DNA from: Tritrichomonas musculus
Taxonomy: Eukaryota > Parabasalia > Tritrichomonadida > Tritrichomonadidae
Assembly (NCBI GenBank): GCA_039105265.1
Contig: JAPFFF010000004.1
Location: 5,208,001-5,272,000 of the forward strand
DNA length: 64,000 nt
Direction: 5' to 3'
Shown here: positions 39,679-50,639 of the stretch, piece by piece
How the letters are laid out: each line of letters starts with the position of its first letter
How positions within the stretch are numbered: the first letter of the stretch is position 1
Made by a program: the position numbers and the translations under genes
The notes under the pieces: generated by a model
Database searches by the model: none
What the model was told of the DNA's origin: nothing
What the model saw: the letters and a program-made list of their open reading frames with translations, nothing else

Positions 39679-40823
39679 GGGATGATTACAATATTCCCAT
39701 TTTTTTACTTCACTGATAACACTTTTTTGCCTTTGGGGAAAAAAAATATCACTTTTTTAAAAAAAAAAAAATTACAATTATCACTTTTCTTCAGAAAATC
39801 ATTTCACTAAAAATAAAAAAAAATGTTAAGTGCTGCACCTCTCTTAGTAAGGAGAGTTCAAAAAAATATATTTTAATTAGCATCAAGTAACGATTATTTT
39901 TATGCAGCTTCTGCTCCGAGTAAAGTTTAAACTTACCATATCATATTTAAATTAAGCAATCTATTTTCAAAAAGTGCTTGTGGGTAATAGTATATTATAG
40001 ACAATCGTGTTTTACTTTTATACATCTAATTTCAGGTATTAATCTCTGCTTTTTCAAAACAATTGTTAATATCAGATAATGAAGTTCCATGCATTTATAC
40101 TATAAATTTGGCGTTTTCTCGCTTCAAATATTATTTTCCATCGTTTTTTGCATGTAATACATGTTGGAAAATCTGTATATTCAAGTTTAAAAATGTTGAT
40201 TATTTCAATAATATTCAATAAGTAATGCAATAAATAAAAACAAAACTATAATCAAAATAATCCTTATATAATATTGAGTTGAAATATATCATTATTACTT
40301 CTTTTTTTCTTTTTCAAAAGGAGAAATTAAGTTTTTTTTTTTAAAAAAAAAAAAAACAAAAATATAAACGTTCTTTTAAATAATCTAAACGTCCAACAAT
40401 AGAAGAATGTTCATAAAGAGCGATCAATAATTGAACTTTATAATTTATACTTTATATTAATAATATAAATTAATAAAATTCTATCAGATCTGAGCAATTT
40501 CTTCTGTTGAATTACGGTTTTTTCTTCAAATCTTACATTTATGGATAGAGATAAATAACTAAGTAATAAAATACGCTATTTCAAACACAACATTTATATG
40601 AGCAAAAGAAACAAGAAAAATAAAAAAAAAAAGCTCGGATATTAGTAAAAATTCGAATAGAATAAAATTGAAATGAATAAATAATTAATTGAAATTTCAA
40701 TAAAAATAAAATTATTTTTTCTAATATTATATTCAAATTTTTTAAAACAAAAGCTTTGAATTGTATTGGAAAAGTTTATGATAAGTATTTTTTTTTTTTT
40801 CAAAAATTGAGATGCTTATAAAG
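39679..40823. repeat. Terminal inverted repeat, inner left (transposase side)
   Basis: About 1,145 bases. Its first bases are GGGATG; the other end of the element has GGGAAG. The same difference marks the transposase side of the outer copy. Confidence 0.93.
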
Positions 40824-41381
40824 CATGAATTCAAGAAGCTCTTCTTTTTTATATAATGCAAATCAAAGAAAAAGGAGGAACCAGCATTCTACTTAATTTC
40901 CAAGACAATAATAAAAGTTATGGGACAAGCATTTTGTACCATCAAATGATAGATCATTTTGCATTCTATTGAATTCAATCGATTTTCAATTATTTTTGGC
41001 CTGCTAGAATCTATATAATTGCAATTTTAATAGAGTTGGCTCCAATTATTAAGATGTTATCAATGAAAATGATATTAATAACTAATCGCATATAAAATTT
41101 TGGGAGAACAAATTGATCTTAGGAACTCACAAGTAATCGAAGATTGAGCCTGAGATTTTTTTTCAATTTGGTGAAAGCCTCAAGTAAAAAATATTTTTAT
41201 CTAGGTTTTGTTAATTCATAATTTACGAATATGTTTATATCAGAAATTGAATAAAAATATCCCCGCCGCTATATTTAGCTTTACAATTTTGGAATATTAA
41301 ATTTTCTAGATTTACATTTTTATACGAATAGCGATTTAATTCATTTTGAAGATAAATTGCATCACCAATATTTTTATAAGA

Positions 41382-42338
41382 TCAACAATTGTCAAATATG
41401 GATTTTTTATTAATTGAAACGCTGTTTAGTTCATTAGTAAGGTCTTTATATGTTGACACGTTGACGCAGATATTAACGAGCTTGTAATTTTCTTCTATAT
41501 TTTTTACAACGCTTATTGTTCTTGCAATCTTCTTCATACAGGATGATTCCATTTGATCATGCAATTTACCTTCCAATTTACTTTCAATCAAATCAAATTG
41601 AGAAGATAACAAACTTTTTGATAAAAGTTTTTAACGATAGTTTGTGTCTTCATTACGTAACTTCTATCAATTAATCCTGTCATTTTATTCTTGCACATTT
41701 CTTTTGCAATTGTTCTCTCAAATATCTTGCCAAATATTTGATCAATATCATATTGTTGAATATTAATTTTTTTGCCGATGCTTTTCGAATAATTAGCATC
41801 CTTTCTGAAGAATTAAGCAGCAACTTCCACGATTATCAGAAGCAATTGCTAGCTCAGTTATTTTGAAAGTGATTGAATTATATATAATTCAAAATCAAAA
41901 AAAAAACTTTATTGAATTCAATATGCATCAGAAAATAACTGTGCTGTCTTTAAATTCACGAAATGTACATCTGACTTCTTCCCTAAAGAAGTCGTAAGAA
42001 GGAATTCAAGCTACATAAGACAGTCATTTTTTATAAAAAAAATATTCATTGCTCAAATTTATACAACTCATAAATTCAATCTTGATTGTGTACTCTTTAT
42101 GTTCAAGATCTGATGAAACATAAAGTAATGAATATTTGTTTATTGTTGCTATTTGTGTGCTGATGTTAGCAATGTCTTCTTCATCAAATTAGTCAGTCTC
42201 ATATAACAAAACATTGCCAACTTTGTCATTCATGTTTCCTCGTAACAATTGAAGTGCTTCATTAATGTCTCAAATGTTTAGGTCATATGATTCACACCAA
42301 CCGCATTTCGTGTCATAAACCCAAACTTTTAAAGCTTC
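41382..42338 (-). pseudogene. Decayed ORF X of inner MULE, downstream of transposase
   Basis: Read on the minus strand, a coding-like stretch (VWVYDTKCGWCESYDLN, then INEALQLLRGNMNDKVGNVL) is broken by a TGA and a TAA. A later part (SSQFDLIESKLEGKLHDQME) lies in a 76-codon frame at 41382-41612. The outer copy carries the same internal stops, so decay happened before the two copies separated. I do not recognise the family. The final codons differ: here the frame runs on through KKSIFDNC, while the outer copy stops seven residues earlier. Confidence 0.6.
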
Positions 42339-42424
42339 ATTTAATAAGTTATTAAATTGATTTTTAATTTCTTAAATCATAAATCAAAATGGAAATATGC
42401 AAATGTATTTCTTTATTAAAATTA

Positions 42425-45400
42425 TTAATGTTTTGATGATATATCACCTGGTGTAGGAATTCTTCTTTGCTTTTGTTTGAGGGAAGAAATTCCTACGGGG
42501 ACATCATCATTGGTTTTTATGATTTGATCAAAATCAGGATACAAAAGATCTTGTTGAAAGAGATATCTATATCCCGAAACGAAATAGCGCGCATGAATCC
42601 AACAACTCCAATTGATGTTAAAATGGCAAGCCACGGAGAGCATATGAACGCAAGGCATACCGGTATCATTGAAAAACATGCAGGTGCATGTAGGTTTCTC
42701 TGAAGAGCATATGGTCACAGTGCATTTTGTGGCATCATCATTTTCTTTTGTTACTACATATTTGCATTTGAGGATTGGAGACCGAGTTACAGTCAAATTG
42801 TTTGCAACAACCATTGCGTAGCTAAGCCAATCACGAGCAGAATCTGTAAGAATGCCACATTGATAGCAGATGTCTTTAAGAACAGCAAATCCAAAATCAT
42901 ATATTTTTAACATAACTTCGAGTGGCTCTTTATTCTTGAGATGGAGTTTCACTATCAGAGCATTCAAAGATTCAGCTGCTGATGAAGTAGTATTCTGATC
43001 TCTTGGAATGTCAGACTCAAAACGGCTGATTTTTTGCCACCGTGATTTTTGGTCCAAATAATCTTTTAAGGAACGATGATTATCGATGATGTCTTTTTTT
43101 TTCATAGCATATTCGTGAGAAGTTTGACACTTTACTAAATCTTTGAATGTATTTTTGCATGGGCAGTGCTTGCTTAAATGCCAGCAGCACAATGAATTTG
43201 CAATCTTAACTTTTTCAAGGCTGGAGATTAGTGCAAATGCTTCATCAGTGATGCAGTTTCTTATGAAATGCAATTCTGTATTCAACATATTCAAAAGCAA
43301 ATTTGTGTATATTTTGCTTTCTGATGCAGCCCAAGAAATTGCAAGTGGGAGTATTGTACGATTGCCTGTATAGGTTACAATAACATACATTCTCCCTCTC
43401 GATATCCCAGTTTGGAATCGTGAATCCATTTGTATTACTGGGAAAAACAACGAGGAAGTTAAAAATTTTATAGCATAGTTAGGAACTATACCAACAAAAT
43501 CAATACAACCTTCCTCGTTTTTATGTATATCACCTTTGCCTCCGTATCTTTTAATAATATCGATAAATGCTTGAAGCATTCCCCAGGTACATAATCTGTC
43601 TTTTCTTCTGATCATATAAACTTTATTATAAGCTCTTCTTATTCTCAATTTGCATATGCTATCTGGAGGAAGTCCTAGAACAGTGTGTATTTTATTATAA
43701 TACTCATTATTCAAATGTTCTTGTTTTTCAAGAGATTTTATAACTGCTTCAATTTTTGCTGTTGAAATTATAATTGGATTGGAACAAGTATGATGTGATT
43801 GGTGACTTACATGGTATCCATCACCTAGTTTTGTGCATTCAATTCGATAGAAGCATCCTTTAGCTTTGCATTCATAAGCTATTGTGTCGTTATTTTTTGA
43901 ATCCACTTTTCCAAGTCGATATCCTTTATTTGCTTTTGAAATAAATGTATATGCTGTAAAAACATCTGGAAATGGTGCATATTCAGATTCAAGATTTTCT
44001 CTTGTAACTTCCTCAATTGATTCATCTTCGTATTCTTCTTCTTCTTCTTGATATTCTTCTGTTATTTGATCTTTTATTTCGTTATTTCTATTTTTGATTG
44101 ATTCTTCATCCTTGCTTTCACCTCGAAATATTTGTTCAATATCGATAGTTTTCCAATCAAATTCTTTTTTATTTTCCTGCGAATATAACATTTCTAATTT
44201 ATCATGATTCAAATTACTCCTAAACAATACAGGTATAAAAAATGATTTTGTTGATTTTGCCGATGATAATTGAGGATTGTCTAGTTGCTTCGTTTTTTGA
44301 GTATTGTCAATGATTTTTTTTGCAGGTTTCTGATTTTTGTCAATATTTTGGTCTTCATTTTTAGGTTTTGGTGGACGTCCTCTTTTTCTTTTAGCATTTG
44401 TTTGGCTTGATGAAACTTGTTCATCGAGGTTTTTTTCAATATTTAAAAGATCATTAATGCCTGTTTTGGAATTAATAAAAGAAAAATTATAAAACTTTCT
44501 AGTTTGAACCAAAATATCATGTGAAATTTCCTTTTTTTTGAGGATTTCTTTTTGAATGTAAACAATAATTTCATTATGATGGCATTCAATCGCTTCAATT
44601 AAACATTTTGTATATGTTTCATCCTGAGGAATAATTAGATTGCTTTTAAGAACTTGAATTATATTTAGATTGTTACCATGAATAGCATACAACCATAAAG
44701 TTGAGTCTAATTCAATTCCTTTGTTTTTCAAAAAAAGAAAAATATGTTTCGAACCATAAAATGCAGAATAATGAATTAGGTCAATTTCATTTGATATTGA
44801 ATTTCTAATTAAAAAAGAATTAGTTTCATAAATCGATAAGTTGATTTTTTGATCTAAATCGATTTCATTCGATTCAATATAATAGCAAAATTCGTCAATT
44901 AAATCTTTTCGTATTAATTCACAAATGATGCTGTCATTTTCACCTATTTTCCTTTTCTCAAAAAAATCTTCTTGTAATTCGTTATTTATTTCATGAATCC
45001 ATGGAGCATTGTGTGGAAACCATTCCTTATTGATGAATTTTTTTAACTCGGGCAGAAAATATAGATGATATTTAGCCATAATAAATTCATCAGTAATTAT
45101 TTGTTTACAAACGAAGTCATCAAATACCAATATTTTAGATTCAATTAGGTAAAGAAGAATTCGTTTGTCACTCTTGAAAATATCAAAAATCTCGGAATTT
45201 GAAAAGAAATTAATAATTTCTTTTTGAAAATGCTGCAGTATAACTTTAATTTTGTCGTAAAAATCAAGGCATCGGTGATGATTATTTACAATTCTTAATA
45301 GTAGCATTAATACGAACTTGGTCTCTTGCTTGCTGTTACCAATTTTTTGATCTTTTAATGTATCTGTTAAGACTTCGAAATTCTCTTCAATATTATCATT

Positions 45401-45487
45401 GCTGTCTAGAAAACAAAGAAGATTCGAATGAATACTTTTCATTTTGTTTATGAAAAGAACATTATTAACAGTGGTTTGTGGAACCAT
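42425..45487 (-). CDS. MULE transposase with N-terminal DUF3447/ankyrin-like domain (inner copy)
   Basis: 1,020 residues, ATG start, initiator-like TCATA 23 bases upstream. Residues 1-345 are a DUF3447/ankyrin-like module (RIVNNHHRCLDFYDKI, KRILLYLIESK, HYSAFYGSKHIF, LWLYAIHGNN, EAIECHHNEI), like the resident genes at 26765-28048 and 32892-35021. Residues 366-374 are an AT-hook (KRKRGRPPKP), followed by an acidic linker. About 505-570 is a FLYWCH/FAR1-like zinc-binding domain (C540, C545, H565/H566). The MULE DDE core has D688 (QMDSRF), D748 (ITDEAF) and E839 (AAESLN). A SWIM finger C934-x-C936 ... C946-x-H948 follows. All key residues are present, so it could be active. It would cut at the terminal repeats and insert with 9-bp duplications. 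F151 is Leu in the outer copy. Confidence 0.95.
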   Translation of the reverse strand: MVPQTTVNNVLFINKMKSIHSNLLCFLDSNDNIEENFEVLTDTLKDQKIGNSKQETKFVLMLLLRIVNNHHRCLDFYDKIKVILQHFQKEIINFFSNSEIFDIFKSDKRILLYLIESKILVFDDFVCKQIITDEFIMAKYHLYFLPELKKFINKEWFPHNAPWIHEINNELQEDFFEKRKIGENDSIICELIRKDLIDEFCYYIESNEIDLDQKINLSIYETNSFLIRNSISNEIDLIHYSAFYGSKHIFLFLKNKGIELDSTLWLYAIHGNNLNIIQVLKSNLIIPQDETYTKCLIEAIECHHNEIIVYIQKEILKKKEISHDILVQTRKFYNFSFINSKTGINDLLNIEKNLDEQVSSSQTNAKRKRGRPPKPKNEDQNIDKNQKPAKKIIDNTQKTKQLDNPQLSSAKSTKSFFIPVLFRSNLNHDKLEMLYSQENKKEFDWKTIDIEQIFRGESKDEESIKNRNNEIKDQITEEYQEEEEEYEDESIEEVTRENLESEYAPFPDVFTAYTFISKANKGYRLGKVDSKNNDTIAYECKAKGCFYRIECTKLGDGYHVSHQSHHTCSNPIIISTAKIEAVIKSLEKQEHLNNEYYNKIHTVLGLPPDSICKLRIRRAYNKVYMIRRKDRLCTWGMLQAFIDIIKRYGGKGDIHKNEEGCIDFVGIVPNYAIKFLTSSLFFPVIQMDSRFQTGISRGRMYVIVTYTGNRTILPLAISWAASESKIYTNLLLNMLNTELHFIRNCITDEAFALISSLEKVKIANSLCCWHLSKHCPCKNTFKDLVKCQTSHEYAMKKKDIIDNHRSLKDYLDQKSRWQKISRFESDIPRDQNTTSSAAESLNALIVKLHLKNKEPLEVMLKIYDFGFAVLKDICYQCGILTDSARDWLSYAMVVANNLTVTRSPILKCKYVVTKENDDATKCTVTICSSEKPTCTCMFFNDTGMPCVHMLSVACHFNINWSCWIHARYFVSGYRYLFQQDLLYPDFDQIIKTNDDVPVGISSLKQKQRRIPTPGDISSKH

Positions 45488-45509
45488 AACCAGTTGCTGC
45501 TTATTTATT

Positions 45510-45514
45510 TATGA
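45510..45514 (-). promoter_or_regulatory. Initiator-like TCATA of inner transposase
   Basis: TCATA on the minus strand, 23 bases before the ATG, identical in the outer copy. It fits the host TCAYW initiator, so the transposase seems set up for host transcription. Confidence 0.45.
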
Positions 45515-46074
45515 AAAACGTTTAGATTATCCATTTGTTCGTTTATATATATTTATATATAAACGTATCTCAAAATATATAAACGTATTAACAATTCTAT
45601 AAATTTTATATGAGCAAATCTGTATAATTTTTAAGAAAATGAGTAATTTTTATATAAGCAAATCTGAAAATCTTTTTTAAAACACTCAGATAAATGAAAA
45701 ATCTGTTAATAGTTTTGAAATCGTTTATCAAAGAAGTAGTAAAGATGGGCTTCTTTGATAATTTTGCTTTATTTTTTTATTTCATAATTTATAAAATTGC
45801 TTTAAATAATATATTATTAAGATATCATCGCTAATAATATTCTGATATTATATGGTCAAGAAACATTGAAATAAAAAACTCGGAATTTTTTTAATCTTAA
45901 TGGACTATTGTTTTATTTATAGCCGTCAATTTTTAAATATTTTTATTTTTCCTAAATTATTATATTTTATTAACTTATTTTGTTAAAAAAACGGAAAATA
46001 TATTTTTATTTATTCAAGGTTATACATTTTTTTGAATTATGAGTAATAAATATTTCTACTTTTCCCATCAGTGT

Positions 46075-47647
46075 TTATAACGCATACCCACTTACTTCTT
46101 TTGATTTTGGTAGTGTTAATGCGTAATAAAATATATCATTGCAAAAGTATTTGTTCTCAAATATGTGTTTCCCATTTGAATCTACAAAAATAGCATCTTC
46201 ACGAATCTCTTTGATAAATTCACAATTGTTGCCATAATAAAATGATTAATTATGATGATTTTCACTTGTAGATACCCAGCTAAGATTCAAGAGATAGTCA
46301 TCCTTATTCTCATTTTTATAGTCAGCGTATTGCTTTTTGTTGTGTCATGTTTTGAATGAATTGGTGAACTACCAATATGCTAAAAACAAGGTTTTTGTTT
46401 ATTCCCAAGATTTAGAGCAACATAAATGTAACCATTACGTTTGTGTTCTTTAATTATACACCCTTTCGATACCTGTTTGAAGTTGTATGGATAGAAGTTC
46501 TTAATAAAGTAATCATCAAACCCCTTGAGCCTCCATTTTGAATTCGTCTCATAATTCGTTTCCTCATCAATAAGCTCTAATTCTTCAATATTGTCATTAT
46601 TATCAGTTTAAAATACCTTATCATTATATATTATGCTTTCGTATTCCGAGATTAACTTGTTGGAGTTCATCAATTATATGTTGAAAAGTTTCAATCTCAT
46701 TGGCTGTTTTTCTAGCCATATCATATATCAATCGCTATGTTTGTGGTTTATTGTAACTGTCAATGGTGTTAAGTTGTCCGATTTGCTAAAGAACTTCTCA
46801 CGCTGCTTCTCAAAATGTAAATTCAAAAGCTTTGCAATATATATAGCTCTACAGCAAGAAAGGTTTCTGACAAGTAGTCTAGGAATGTTTGCCCCTTGCA
46901 ATTGTGGAATGCTAATATTGATTCGATTTTGGGCCAAATCACAAAGATAGCATTTTTTCTGTGAGGATAATTCATCGAGAATACCATTTGTTTCAGAATA
47001 CTGCCTCAACCAATAAGTTTGTTTCTTTGAATTACATACAGTAAGAATTGATCGCATCTGGCAAATGTCATAATTGATTGAAAGTATTAAACCGAACTTC
47101 CGATTATACTGAATGTATTAATCATTGATTGGTTCGACAGTTGCTATTATTTTGGTACCATCACCTGCTGTTTTTATTTCCAACCGATAAAAAAATGACT
47201 AAACTTTTATTTTGGCTTAACCTTTGATTATGAAAAATAAAGCAAATCCAAAAACAAAAACTTCATGAGGCCAGGCACAATCTTCAATTGAGCTAACTCA
47301 TACTCATATGAGGATTCAAGAATTTTCAATATCATTTCAATCCTGCTCAAACCGAGTTCTCTATGACATTAAATCAAGCGATTTGCAATTTTGGTACGGA
47401 GTGAATCCAATTTTGATTCAAGTTTTGAGATTTTGTCGATGAGCTTATTCATGAAATCATCATTGTTGTAATCTTCGAATGCAAGACGTTTCCATTGAAG
47501 AAATTTTTTGAGAATGAGTCGTTCGAGATATCATATTTGTGATCTGTTGGCGATAGCATCATTAATATATCATTTGTTGCTTCAGCAGCAGCTGCTGAGT
47601 TCTTTTCTAACGGTATAAAAAATGAATTAATTCGTAAATGAATGTTA
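46075..47647 (-). pseudogene. Decayed ORF Y of inner MULE, upstream of transposase
   Basis: A long coding-like region in the same orientation as the transposase, broken by several frameshifts and stops. Readable pieces include FIPLEKNSAAAAEATNDILM, a coiled-coil (FMNKLIDKISKLESKLDSLR), an intact 109-codon frame at 46728-47057 (IRRL-type basic/Cys-rich, QKKCYLCDLAQNRINISIPQ), and a tail ending YALTLPKSKEVSGYAL. I cannot assign a family. The Ala/Ser-rich motif recalls the region around the third catalytic residue of the transposase, but that is weak. The outer copy (50640-52212) is broken in the same way. Confidence 0.6.
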
Positions 47648-47810
47648 TCTTTGAAATCTCTCGAGTGGATATAGTTATACAGGACCTTTGCAATATGTAC
47701 CTAATTGTTAAAAGGATTCTGTATTGATTATCGTTTCTCTGCAAGGTATTATCTGCTGAATGATATTTTTAAAGTTTAAACACAAAATATTATTAAATAT
47801 AATATCATCA

Positions 47811-47819
47811 TATTATTCT
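47811..47819. repeat. Undisturbed nested-insertion target site in inner copy
   Basis: TATTATTCT here is the inverse of AGAATAATA. Flanking bases continue on one side as at 39669 and on the other as at 50477, so this is the empty-site version of the insertion found in the outer copy. Confidence 0.9.
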
Positions 47820-48471
47820 CTTGAAAATTAGTTAAAATGGTTTTTGCTCTTATAATTATATTAATAATGGAATGTATAAAATTGTTATGTATTAAGTTTA
47901 TTAATATTTTTAATATTGAGATCAAAATGATCAAAAATGTCTTTAAAAAAATAAACGGTTTCTCTCAGAATTTCCTTTAAATGCAACATGACTATATTAA
48001 TTTTATTTTGTTAAATATTTTTATATTTCAATTAAAAATGCATAATACTAATTGTTAAAAATAATACATATTTATTTATTAAGTTATACTTATTTTAACG
48101 GGTGCGATATGTTATGTTTAAAATATTGAGAAGCCAATTCAATATTGAGTATTGAAAAAAGAAAAATGAATAGAAAAAAAGTATTTAAATTTGAATGCTA
48201 ATACATTTTTTTAGAATACTAATATTTTCAGATTAAAAGTATATTTCATGTATTTTATCTATTATATATGAATTACTATAAATCTTAAATAAAATGATAA
48301 AATATATAATTACTAAATTTTTTTCATGATGAAATATTATGTTCAAAATTACAAACAAGTTTACAGATAGGCCACTCGAGATAATTTCTTATAACCGACA
48401 GTTACCACTTATTAGATGAAACAAAATGATATTTATTACATTACATTAATAAATGTTTCAATTAGATTTTG

Positions 48472-48514
<43 letters not shown>

Positions 48515-49326
48515 TTTTTACCATTTTTTGCATGAAATATCAAAAATAAAATAGGTAAACCCAGCATAAACAGTACTTTTCATACTAATTGATCATAATT
48601 AATATTAATATCTTAATATTTTGCAAAAAAATTATTTTAAACTATAGATTTCCAACATTGATATTTTATTAAACTATTGATAATCTTGTTTTGATGGTTT
48701 TTTTAAATATTAAATATAAATTTGAATTATATAGATAATTAATTTTATCTTAAAATGCTTTTCAAAAAAGATATTTATAAAGTAAAATTTCAATTCAAAA
48801 GTTTTGGAATGAAATTCAAATATATTAGAAAGTAAATGCATTTAAATAAAATTATATTCTTCATTGGACTCCTGTAACGTCCAATTTTTTTAAATCATCA
48901 TTTAATAATTTAACAAATTCAATTTTTCTGCATTTTTAGCTAAAAAATGATATTTTTTCATTAATAATAACTATTTTTATATAACATTTAATGTTTTTAA
49001 AGTAAATAAAAAGATATCAAAAGAATTAATGATTAGAATAAATTATATAAAAAGTTATCGCTATTCTAACTTTTTATAAAGTGCTATTAAATTCTTATCA
49101 AAAATAATTAAAATAAATTGAGATAAAATACTCAAATTTATTTTCTGAAGAAAATTTAATATATACTTATATCCTTTTAGTTTTTATTTTAATTTGAATT
49201 TTGAACGATGCAAATATTTAAAAAAACTAATTATTATTATAATAATAAAATATAATTAGTTTAAGTAAACCAATCTTTGAGTTTTACTGTAGATATTCTG
49301 TTGAACAACCTTTTATTCAATTTATT
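47820..49326. other. Non-coding internal segment of inner MULE
   Basis: Inverse of 38183-39669. No ORF. It contains a long A-run at about 48474-48512, the main length difference from the outer copy. Confidence 0.7.
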
Positions 49327-50467
49327 CTTTATAATCATCTCAATTTTTGAAAAAAAAAAAATACTTATCATAAACTTTTCCAATACAATTCAAAGCTTTT
49401 GTTTTAAAAAATTTGAATATAATATTAGAAAAAATAATTTTATTTTTATTGAAATTTCAATTAATTATTTATTCATTTCAATTTTATTCTATTCGAATTT
49501 TTACTAATATCCGAGCTTTTTTTTTTTATTTTTCTTGTTTCTTTTGCTCATATAAATGTTGTGTTTGAAATAGCGTATTTTATTACTTAGTTATTTATCT
49601 CTATCCATAAATGTAAGATTTGAAGAAAAAACCGTAATTCAACAGAAGAAATTGCTCAGATCTGATAGAATTTTATTAATTTATATTATTAATATAAAGT
49701 ATAAATTATAAAGTTCAATTATTGATCGCTCTTTATGAACATTCTTCTATTGTTGGACGTTTAGATTATTTAAAAGAACGTTTATATTTTTTTTTTTTTT
49801 TTTTTTAAAAAAAAACTTAATTTCTCCTTTTGAAAAAGAAAAAAAGAAGTAATAATGATATATTTCAACTCAATATTATATAAGGATTATTTTGATTATA
49901 GTTTTGTTTTTATTTATTGCATTACTTATTGAATATTATTGAAATAATCAACATTTTTAAACTTGAATATACAGATTTTCCAACATGTATTACATGCAAA
50001 AAACGATGGAAAATAATATTTGAAGCGAGAAAACGCCAAATTTATAGTATAAATGCATGGAACTTCATTATCTGATATTAACAATTGTTTTGAAAAAGCA
50101 GAGATTAATACCTGAAATTAGATGTATAAAAGTAAAACACGATTGTCTATAATATACTATTACCCACAAGCACTTTTTGAAAATAGATTGCTTAATTTAA
50201 ATATGATATGGTAAGTTTAAACTTTACTCGGAGCAGAAGCTGCATAAAAATAATCGTTACTTGATGCTAATTAAAATATATTTTTTTGAACTCTCCTTAC
50301 TAAGAGAGGTGCAGCACTTAACATTTTTTTTTATTTTTAGTGAAATGATTTTCTGAAGAAAAGTGATAATTGTAATTTTTTTTTTTTTAAAAAGTGATAT
50401 TTTTTTTCCCCAAAGGCAAAAAAGTGTTATCAGTGAAGTAAAAAAATGGGAATATTGTAATCTTCCC
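49327..50467. repeat. Terminal inverted repeat, inner right (non-coding side)
   Basis: About 1,141 bases, inverse of 39679-40823. The outermost bases read inward are GGGAAG. Confidence 0.93.
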
Positions 50468-50476
50468 AGAATAATA
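50468..50476. repeat. Target duplication AGAATAATA, right copy (inner MULE)
   Basis: Partner of 39670-39678. Confidence 0.93.
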
Positions 50477-50639
50477 TGATGATATTATATTTAATAATAT
50501 TTTGTGTTTAAACTTTAAAAATATCATTCAGCAGATAATACCTTGCAGAGAAACGATAATCAATACAGAATCCTTTTAACAATTAGGTACATATTGCAAA
50601 GGTCCTGTATAACTATATCCACTCGAGAGATTTCAAAGA

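Larger units (their letters stand above)
39679..50467. mobile_element. Mutator-like element, inner copy (complete, 10.8 kb)
   Basis: 10,789 bases bounded by GGGATGATTACAATATTCCC (left) and, in inverse, GGGAAGATTACAATATTCCC (right), with 9-bp duplication AGAATAATA on both sides. Order: terminal repeat 39679-40823, decayed ORF X, transposase (minus strand, 42425-45487), decayed ORF Y, non-coding segment 47820-49326, terminal repeat 49327-50467. It lies in the opposite orientation to the outer copy. The outer and inner copies therefore form inverted arms of about 8.2 kb separated by 2.65 kb. Confidence 0.93.

Noticed and set aside
37041-40823. Two direct 1.14-kb repeats about 2.6 kb apart, looking like the LTRs of a retrotransposon
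   Set aside because: Two more copies occur in inverse at 49327-50467 and 57544-58687. Target duplications pair the copies as inverted ends of two nested DNA elements, and no reverse transcriptase is present.
46633-46950. 105-codon plus-strand frame in the MULE (and its twin at 51337-51654)
   Set aside because: It overlaps the 109-codon piece of ORF Y on the other strand. The Y frame has the more protein-like composition and runs in the transposase direction.
49277-49507. 76-codon frame in and beside the MULE terminal repeat
   Set aside because: Ile/Phe/Asn low complexity from AT-rich DNA. It is not preserved in the other terminal-repeat copies.
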